Shown here: piece after piece, positions 58,762 through 64,000 of the stretch
How the letters are laid out: each line of letters opens with the position of its first letter
Position numbering within the stretch: the stretch's first letter is position 1
Assembly: GCF_003574135.1 (NCBI RefSeq)
Contig: NZ_AP018341.1
Span: 2,703,740 to 2,767,739 of the forward strand
Origin: a cyanobacterium endosymbiont of Rhopalodia gibberula
Lineage (GTDB): Bacteria > Cyanobacteriota > Cyanobacteriia > Cyanobacteriales > Microcystaceae
Direction of reading: 5' to 3'
DNA length: 64,000 nt
Translations under genes and position numbers: made by a program
The notes under the pieces: model-generated
What the model was told of the DNA's origin: nothing
What the model saw: the letters and a program-made list of their open reading frames with translations, nothing else
Database searches by the model: none

Positions 58762-60243
58762 ATGACCCCATCACAACATACATTTTTGAACTCTCAATCT
58801 AAAATGCCCCTCGTTGAGGCATTAAGAACATCAATAGCTCAAAAAAATGTAGCTTTTCATGCACCGGGACATAAAAAAGGACAAGGAATACCACAATCTC
58901 TAGAAAGGTTACTAGGAAGAACTGTATTTACTGCTGATTTACCAGAGTTACCCGAATTAGATAATTTGTTTGCCCCATCAGGAGTGATCCAAAAAGCTCA
59001 GAAATTAGCGGCAGAGGCATTTGGGGCAGAAAATACCTGGTTTTTAGTGAATGGTTCAACTTGTGGTATTGTTGCAGCAATTTTAGCTACTTGTAACCCA
59101 GGGGATAAAATTGTCTTACCCCGTAATATTCACCAATCAGTGATCGCGGGGTTAATCCTGTCGGGGGCTATTCCAATTTTTCTCAATCCTTATTATGATC
59201 CCCTTTGGGATCTTTCCTGTAGCATTACTCCAAATTCTTTAAAACAGGTATTAGAAGAAAATTCTGATGTTAAAGCGGTTATGATAGTGTACCCCACCTA
59301 TCATGGTATTTGTGCGGATATAAAAGTGATCGCGGATCTAACCCATCGCCAGGGAATTCCTTTGCTGGTCGATGAAGCCCACGGGGGTCACTTTACCTTT
59401 CATCAAGACTTGCCGCCTTGTGCTTTATCAATGGGAGCCGATTTAACCGTACAATCGACCCATAAGGTGTTAGGAGCCATGACTCAGGCTTCTATGCTAC
59501 ATCTTCAAGGCACACGTATTGATCCCCAAAGAATTAGTCGTGCTTTACAGTTAATCGAGTCTACAAGTCCAAGTTATTTATTGTTAGCATCTTTGGATGC
59601 AGCAAGACAACAAATGGCATTACATGGAAAAGAATTATTGGATAAAACTCTTGAATTTTCTGAAAAAGCTAGGCAACAATTAAGTCAAATTCAAGGTTTA
59701 TCTATTTTAGATTTACAAGAACCTTTTGGCGGTTTTTATTACTTAGATACTACGCGATTGACAGTGAACATTACAGCCTTGGGATTAAGTGGCTTTGAAG
59801 TGGATAAAATTTTTCATCAACAATTAGGAATAACGGCAGAATTACCCATGTTACGTCATTTAACATTTATTATTTCTATAGGTAATACAACAGATGATGT
59901 TACTAAATTAATAGCAGCTTTCCAAATCCTAAGTAACTCCTATTTTTCTCCCCATTCCCCCATCTCCCCATTCCCCCATCTCCCCATTCCCCCATCTCCC
60001 CATTCCCCCATCTCCCCCCGTGAAACTTTTTTTGCTGCAACAGAAATGATTGATTTTGACTGTAGTATCGGCAGAATTAGTGGGGATTTAATTTATTCTT
60101 ATCCCCCAGGAATTCCTATCTTAATGCCAGGGGAAAAAATTACTGATCAGACCTTAGAATATTTACAAACAATGTTAGCTCTAGGAGCTAGTGTTATTAA
60201 CTGTAGCGATTCCAGCTTACAAAAATTAAAAGTATTGGCTTAA
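58762..60243 (+). CDS. Orn/Lys/Arg decarboxylase-family PLP enzyme
   Basis: 493 residues, fold-type I PLP enzyme. HAPGHKKGQGIP near residue 35, NGSTCGIVAAILATC (PLP phosphate side), VDEAHGGHFTFH (the Asp and His contacting the cofactor) and the Schiff-base Lys in VQSTHKVLGAM near 238 are all present. Cyanobacterial members of this short family are variously annotated as lysine, ornithine or arginine decarboxylases, so the substrate is open. A Pro/Ser/His segment (about 395-420, SPHSPISPFPHLPIPPSPHS) is produced by a 16-bp DNA repeat and lies between the large and C-terminal domains. ATG at 58762 has no clear Shine-Dalgarno; ATG 58804 is an alternative. Frame intact. Confidence 0.85.
   Translation: MTPSQHTFLNSQSKMPLVEALRTSIAQKNVAFHAPGHKKGQGIPQSLERLLGRTVFTADLPELPELDNLFAPSGVIQKAQKLAAEAFGAENTWFLVNGSTCGIVAAILATCNPGDKIVLPRNIHQSVIAGLILSGAIPIFLNPYYDPLWDLSCSITPNSLKQVLEENSDVKAVMIVYPTYHGICADIKVIADLTHRQGIPLLVDEAHGGHFTFHQDLPPCALSMGADLTVQSTHKVLGAMTQASMLHLQGTRIDPQRISRALQLIESTSPSYLLLASLDAARQQMALHGKELLDKTLEFSEKARQQLSQIQGLSILDLQEPFGGFYYLDTTRLTVNITALGLSGFEVDKIFHQQLGITAELPMLRHLTFIISIGNTTDDVTKLIAAFQILSNSYFSPHSPISPFPHLPIPPSPHSPISPRETFFAATEMIDFDCSIGRISGDLIYSYPPGIPILMPGEKITDQTLEYLQTMLALGASVINCSDSSLQKLKVLA
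59950..60013. repeat. 16-bp tandem repeat (STRR-like) inside a gene
   Basis: Four exact copies of CCCCATTCCCCCATCT followed by CCCCCC. GC-rich island in AT-rich DNA. Sixteen is not a multiple of three, so successive units are read in different frames, giving the peptide period of sixteen residues per three units. Matches the style of short tandemly repeated repetitive sequences known in cyanobacteria. Confidence 0.92.
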
Positions 60244-60369
60244 TGGAAAACATCAATCAAAAATGTTACAATCAGGGACTCAGCAAAATAATCTTGGCTT
60301 TTCTAAACTGGCTATGAAGACATTACAATCAAAAACTTAAAGTATTATTCTATAAGGGCTCCAAGATCT

Positions 60370-60403
60370 CAGACACTTGATTTTGATCAAAATCAAGTGT
60401 CTG
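60370..60403. repeat. 34-base perfect palindrome
   Basis: CAGACACTTGATTTTGA is followed directly by its exact reverse complement, with no loop. It lies 127 bases after the decarboxylase stop and 114 bases before sppA. No T run follows, so simple termination is unlikely; a binding site or a relic of a repeat family is possible. Confidence 0.75.
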
Positions 60404-60516
60404 TAGTCAAAGAATACGATCAGAATAAGACTTCAGAAAGTCGTTAACTTCTAACATACTTCAGTTTAGAAAGTCCATTATTTTCATCTTTTCTATTGAA
60501 CAATTAAAAAACGCTT

Positions 60517-61335
60517 ATGATTTGGCCGTTCAAACCTAGACCAACTAAACAAATTGCCCGTATTGAAGTTAATGGTGCTATTGTCTCAGAAACCCGTAAA
60601 AATGTTTTGAAAGCTTTAAAAATTGTCAAAGAAAAAAAATTCCCCGCTCTACTTCTACGAATTGATTCCCCGGGAGGGACAGTAGCAGATTCTCAAGAGA
60701 TTTATGAAGCGCTCAAGAAATTAAGAGAAAAAGTCAAAGTAGTAGCAAGTTTTGGTAATATTTCTGCCTCTGGAGGCGTTTATATCGGGGTAGCAGCAGA
60801 GTATATTGTTGCTAACCCAGGAACTATTACTGGGAGCATTGGAGTTATTTTGCGAGGAAATAACCTCGAACGGTTCCTCGATAAAGTTGGTATTTCCTTT
60901 AAAGTGATTAAATCTGGTCCTTATAAAGACATTCTTTCTTTTGATCGGCAATTAACTGCAGAAGAACAGACTATTCTTCAAGAAATGATTGATGTAAGTT
61001 ATCAACAATTTGTCAATACCGTTGCTCAAGGTCGTAATTTAGATGTGGAGAAAGTTAGAAGTTTTGCTGATGGGCGCATTTTTACCGGACAACAGGCTTT
61101 AGAATTAGGAGTGGTGGATCGCTTAGGAACTGAAGAAGATGCCCGTCGCTGGGCGGCTGAATTGGCGGGACTCAATCCTGATCAAGCCCAATGTTATACC
61201 ATCGAAGAACCCAAACCTCTATGGAACCGAATTTTGTCTCAGAATAAAAATAGATCTGGGTTAGGACTAGCAATAGATTGGGTTAAATTTGAGTTAGTGA
61301 CCAATGGCCAACCATTATGGTTATATCGACCTTAA
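60517..61335 (+). CDS. sppA: Signal peptide peptidase SppA (S49 family, short form)
   Basis: Cleaves leftover signal peptides in the membrane. 272 residues, the short single-domain type. The catalytic Ser is in ISASGGVYIG near residue 83-85 and the Lys in SGPYKDILS near 134. The N-terminal RIEVNGAIVSETRKNV and substrate-side LLRIDSPGGTVADSQEIYE also match the S49 family. There is little membrane-spanning sequence at the N-terminus (IWPFKPRPTKQIA), so anchoring may be weak or through oligomer contacts. ATG at 60517. aroH follows 39 bases later on the same strand, suggesting co-transcription. Confidence 0.92.
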   Translation: MIWPFKPRPTKQIARIEVNGAIVSETRKNVLKALKIVKEKKFPALLLRIDSPGGTVADSQEIYEALKKLREKVKVVASFGNISASGGVYIGVAAEYIVANPGTITGSIGVILRGNNLERFLDKVGISFKVIKSGPYKDILSFDRQLTAEEQTILQEMIDVSYQQFVNTVAQGRNLDVEKVRSFADGRIFTGQQALELGVVDRLGTEEDARRWAAELAGLNPDQAQCYTIEEPKPLWNRILSQNKNRSGLGLAIDWVKFELVTNGQPLWLYRP

Positions 61336-61374
61336 ACTCTAATATCAAGCAAAAGTTGTCGGAGGGATTTGATT

Positions 61375-61758
61375 GTGAATTGCAAAGTGCGGGGCATTCG
61401 AGGAGCAACCACAGTATCATACAATACCAAAGAAGCGATAAAGGATGCTGTGACCGAATTACTTGAGGCGATCGAAATCCGCAACCAACTTGATCCCGAA
61501 GACATAATTAGTGCGACCTTTACCACTACTCAGGATCTCGATGCAATTTTTCCAGCGGAAATTGCCCGTCAACGTCCACATTGGGGTAACATTCCTTTAT
61601 TAGATTTGCAACAAATGCACGTCGAAGGAAGTCTACAAAGATGTATTCGGGTGTTAATTCACTTCAATACCCCAAAGCCTCAAGTAGAAATCTATCATTC
61701 TTATTTACGAGATGCTCGTAACCTCCGTCCCGACTGGCATTTTATGAAATTGGAGTAA
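61375..61758 (+). CDS. aroH: Chorismate mutase, AroH type
   Basis: Rearranges chorismate to prephenate for phenylalanine and tyrosine synthesis. About 127 residues, the trimeric Bacillus-type fold. Key family segments are present: VRGIRGATTVSYNT at the start, SATFTTTQDLDAIFPAEIAR, an active-site Arg/Cys region GSLQRCIRVLIHF, and YLRDARNLRPDW. GGAGGG at 61361-61366 is eight bases before GTG 61375, which I take as the start (NCKVRGIRG); a TTG at 61369 is too close. The stop codon lies within a sequence (TTGGAGTAACATTCC) that is itself the beginning of a partial tandem copy of the gene, so the last few residues (FMKLE) may be altered by that event. Confidence 0.88.
   Translation: MNCKVRGIRGATTVSYNTKEAIKDAVTELLEAIEIRNQLDPEDIISATFTTTQDLDAIFPAEIARQRPHWGNIPLLDLQQMHVEGSLQRCIRVLIHFNTPKPQVEIYHSYLRDARNLRPDWHFMKLE
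61581..61712. repeat. First copy of a partial aroH tandem duplication
   Basis: Begins TTGGGGTAACATTCC within aroH and matches 61750-61881 at an offset of 169 bases with scattered substitutions that grow more frequent towards the right end. Confidence 0.85.
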
Positions 61759-61881
61759 CATTCCTTTATTAGATTTACAACAAATACACGTGGAAGGAAG
61801 CCTACAAAAGTGTATTCGAGTGTTAATTCACTTGGACATCCAAAAAACCCAGGTACAACCATATTATTCCTATTCATGAGG
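61750..61881 (+). pseudogene. Partial tandem duplicate of aroH 3' region
   Basis: Reads NIPLLDLQQIHVEGSLQKCI, RVLIHLDIQKTQVQPYYSYS then a stop, paralleling aroH NIPLLDLQQMHVEGSLQRCI. It has no start, and lacks the N-terminal half, so it is not a functional mutase. Its first bases supply the aroH stop codon. Confidence 0.85.
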
Positions 61882-62386
61882 GGAAAGCTTTGGTCGTCAC
61901 ATAACGGCTACTTCTAACTTTTCCAATCGGAAGATAAAAGTTTAAGCTGTTAATATCAATGTGGGTGATCCTCCTGTTGTTCTAGAGCAGTCTAGTTTAG
62001 ACACTTTATGTTTTTTTGGAAAAACCCTAGGGTTCGGTTAAACCTCCTACTAAAAAAACATGAAAGAAAGGGATGCTACAGTTTCTAATTTAATTAGGCA
62101 AAAATCTAGTGTTATTAAGCCTAAATATCGGTAATATTATTTATTTTGGACAAATACGAGTCTTAAACCTGCAATGCAGCCAGTGGTATTTTTTGTGATG
62201 TTGTTATTTATTTAGATATACGATAATGGGTATTTTACCATCCGTTTAAGAAGCTTTCATATCTTAAAATCAGCTTATAAAACAGAATTTGATAGAGTAA
62301 TTCCAAAATTCTGAGGGTGCAAACAGGTTGAGCATTAATGTCAAACTGATAAACTAATTTTAAGTTCATGATGGGGTAAGATTAAG
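61759..62386. other. 628-base spacer after aroH
   Basis: Besides the aroH duplicate, a plus-strand stretch VNINVGDPPVVLEQSSLDTL CFFGKTLGFG (about 61940-62040) ends in a stop and may be a remnant of another gene. No terminator or RNA gene recognised. Confidence 0.45.
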
Positions 62387-62671
62387 ATGAAAGACATAAA
62401 ACAAACAATAGTTAAACAACAACAAGAGCAAATTACCTATCCTAATTTACCTCTAGCAGTGTATCGAGAATTAGCGGCTCATTTACAACAAGTCAAAGGA
62501 GTGACCACTAAGTTAATTCCTCAACAGTCAGAAAGATTTGATTATGCTAAAAGTCAAGTGGAAACCTTACTAATTCAGTATCCAAGTTCCCTTGATATCC
62601 TAGAAAAATACCAGATCAAAAGAATTTTAGACTATTATGCTAAAGTTCATGGAGCCTATGAGCGGAAGTAG
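62387..62671 (+). CDS. Small conserved cyanobacterial protein of unknown function
   Basis: 94 residues, soluble and mostly helical: MKDIKQTIVKQQQEQITYPN, LPLAVYRELAAHLQQVKGVT, TKLIPQQSERFDYAKSQVET, then LLIQYPSSLDILEKYQIKRI LDYY. The segment YPNLPLAVYRE and the closing ILDYYAKVHG look like a conserved short cyanobacterial family that I cannot name. No signal, membrane segment or catalytic motif. GGGGTAAG lies near the ATG at 62387. It is convergent with rodA; a small hairpin AGTAG...CTACT at 62667-62685 spans its stop and is followed by a T run. Confidence 0.65.
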   Translation: MKDIKQTIVKQQQEQITYPNLPLAVYRELAAHLQQVKGVTTKLIPQQSERFDYAKSQVETLLIQYPSSLDILEKYQIKRILDYYAKVHGAYERK

Positions 62672-62697
62672 TTAAATAGCTACTTTAAAAAGTTTTT
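62667..62697 (+). terminator. Possible weak terminator after the small protein gene
   Basis: AGTAG and CTACT form a 5-bp stem overlapping the stop codon, followed by TTTAAAAAGTTTTTT. Short stem, so only a tentative call. Confidence 0.35.
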
Positions 62698-62827
62698 TAC
62701 CCTTTACTTCTTTTCTTCGAGCGAAAAAATATTAGGTAAGTTTATTGTAAAAATTTATTTTTTTTCGTTGAATAAAAGACATTAAACTAAATTAATCAAA
62801 TATCAACTAAGAGCTGTTAGTTGATAA

Positions 62828-64000
62828 CTAGAGTCTTTTCTGGGTACGATAATTAGCGACAGATTCCACCAAACCTAGAGCAATAAAATTAGTTAGTAAG
62901 GCTGATCTACCATAACTTAACCAGGGCAAAGGAATTCCCGTAATAGGAGCTAAGCCCACTGTCATGCATATATTAACAACAACCTGAAATGCGATCATTG
63001 ATAACATTCCAACAGCTAATAAAGACCCGAAGTTTTCTTTAGCCTGGCAGGCAATGATTACTAAGCGAAAACAAATTAGCCAAAAGGCAAATAAAACACA
63101 AATACTGCCGATAAAACCGAACTCTTCTCCGACTGCTGCAAAAATAAAGTCCGTATGTTGTTCAGGAATAAAATTTAGTTGAGTTTGAGTTCCTTGGTGC
63201 AGTCCCCGTCCCCATAATTCTCCCGAACCAATAGCAATGCGGGACTGAATTAACTGATAACCTCCCCCGAGGGGGTTTTTTTCTGGCTCCAAGAAAAGAG
63301 TTAGACGGTCCTTTTGGTAGTCTTGGAGTAATCTCCATAACACACCACTTAATTGTCCTGCTACTATATTAACAGCGACCGCCCCCATGGCAAAAACAAA
63401 ACGCAAGGGTAAAGTAAACCAAGCAATTGACCCCATGATCGCTGTCCAAATAATCCAACCCAGGGGCAAGACATTGACTAACATCGCAGAAACCAGAGGA
63501 GATAGAATTAGAATGAGCCATCCTGGGTGCATGTTTGCCCAATACAGCATGCCCAAAGTAATTGCTGTAAAAACTAACCCTGTCCCTAAATCTGGTTGTA
63601 ACATGATCAGCACCCAAGGAACTGCCGTTACCGCAAAAATTCTTAAGACAGCTGGGATTGTTGTGGCTTGTCTTTCATGTAACAGAGCTCCTAAAGTAAT
63701 AATTAGACCGACTTTAGCAAATTCTGAAGGTTGAATATTAAAGCTACCAATACTAATCCAACTTTGCGCTCCATTAGCAGCTACTCCAATGATAATCACC
63801 GCAATGAGAGAAATATTGGTGATAGCATAGGTTACCCAATGCAACTGTATAAGAGGTTCATATCTCCAGCGAGCTAACGTCAAAGTGATTACTAACCCTA
63901 TTATTCCAAAAACCCAATGTTGCCACCAATCTACCGAGCCTTCTAGAAGTTCGGTACTGCGGATCATCAACCCCCCTAAACTGGTTAAACCGACAATTAA
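62828..64000 (-). CDS. rodA: Rod shape-determining protein RodA, partial (N-terminus outside window)
   Basis: SEDS-family peptidoglycan polymerase working with MreBCD. The minus-strand frame stays open to the right edge, with LIVGLTSLGGLMIRSTELLE upstream of the internal ATG/TTG near 63970, so the gene begins beyond 64000. About 390 residues are visible, with at least nine membrane helices. Family motifs are present: GAQSWISIGSFNIQPSEFAK, PDLGTGLVF with the catalytic-type Asp, QSRIAIGSGELWGRGLHQGT and EQHTDFIFAAVGEEFGFIG, ending in GLAPITGIPLPWLSYGRSAL. Together with mreBCD it indicates a working elongation machinery. It could be FtsW, but the GSGELWGRGLHQGTQTQL region favours RodA. Confidence 0.9.
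   Translation of the reverse strand, partial: LIVGLTSLGGLMIRSTELLEGSVDWWQHWVFGIIGLVITLTLARWRYEPLIQLHWVTYAITNISLIAVIIIGVAANGAQSWISIGSFNIQPSEFAKVGLIITLGALLHERQATTIPAVLRIFAVTAVPWVLIMLQPDLGTGLVFTAITLGMLYWANMHPGWLILILSPLVSAMLVNVLPLGWIIWTAIMGSIAWFTLPLRFVFAMGAVAVNIVAGQLSGVLWRLLQDYQKDRLTLFLEPEKNPLGGGYQLIQSRIAIGSGELWGRGLHQGTQTQLNFIPEQHTDFIFAAVGEEFGFIGSICVLFAFWLICFRLVIIACQAKENFGSLLAVGMLSMIAFQVVVNICMTVGLAPITGIPLPWLSYGRSALLTNFIALGLVESVANYRTQKRL

Noticed and set aside
58620-58802. 60-codon frame overlapping the decarboxylase start (MKLLGALFKETI)
   Set aside because: The start vaguely recalls membrane-protein N-termini, but the rest has no hydrophobic pattern and it overlaps a conserved gene.

Overview
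The window looks like a piece of a cyanobacterial chromosome in an advanced state of gene decay. Cyanobacterial origin is supported by NblR, a LabA-like NYN protein, a large LptC, DUF3172, DUF1400-hydrolase and DUF4327 families, a TrxR-thioredoxin fusion (NTRC) and GCGATCGC (HIP1) octamers inside fusA and ftsH. The DNA is AT-rich, genes are separated by many stretches of 0.3 to 2.1 kb, and several stretches hold recognisable but broken genes and insertion-sequence remains. That combination fits a host-restricted cyanobacterium related to Crocosphaera/Cyanothece, such as the nitrogen-fixing spheroid bodies of rhopalodiacean diatoms (inference; UCYN-A is a less likely alternative because its genome is compact). 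No rRNA, tRNA or CRISPR array was recognised.

Layout. 1-4650 is a minus-strand block: a cut-off DUF192 protein, nblR, lptC, a labA-like gene and metG, closely spaced and possibly co-transcribed. 4651-12526 holds a second-type EF-G, leuC and a long uncharacterised basic protein, separated by decayed spacers. 14185-16260 contains coaD, a coiled-coil (DivIVA-like) gene and a tandem duplication of both of about 0.88 kb that left a truncated coaD copy and a chimeric coiled-coil gene. 17176-19694 carries two polysaccharide genes and ssb; mreBCD follows on the plus strand. 24556-33367 holds glmS, DUF3172, a Ca2+/H+ antiporter, a DUF697 GTPase, an SDR reductase and hemE. 33824-42130 has a MscS channel, small secreted or membrane proteins, a solitary VWA protein, ftsH and a helical protein. 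44271-49036 has an orphan nitrate/bicarbonate-type binding protein, a nearly full-length NTRC pseudogene and lnt. 51030-53575 is a complete zinc/manganese ABC operon (znuACB). 54156-64000 has a DUF1400 hydrolase, a histidine-rich CobW GTPase, a PLP decarboxylase with a 16-bp repeat array inside it, sppA, aroH with a partial tandem copy of its 3' end, a small conserved protein, and rodA running off the right edge.

How it fits together. What is kept is mainly maintenance: translation (metG, EF-G), leucine, CoA and heme synthesis, amino sugars for the wall, cell shape (mreBCD, rodA), envelope biogenesis (lptC, lnt, polysaccharide enzymes), proteolysis (ftsH, sppA) and metal supply (znuACB, cobW). 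What is broken includes NTRC, which normally links redox state to photosynthetic metabolism, a chromate-transporter-like gene, a DUF4327 gene, a ribbon-helix-helix regulator and at least three copies of an ISL3-type transposase. The most informative signals are the NTRC pseudogene with both cysteine-pair sites destroyed, retention of the phycobilisome-degradation regulator nblR with an altered receiver, and the two partial tandem duplications. I see no new gene cluster that would count as an undescribed defence or biosynthetic system.
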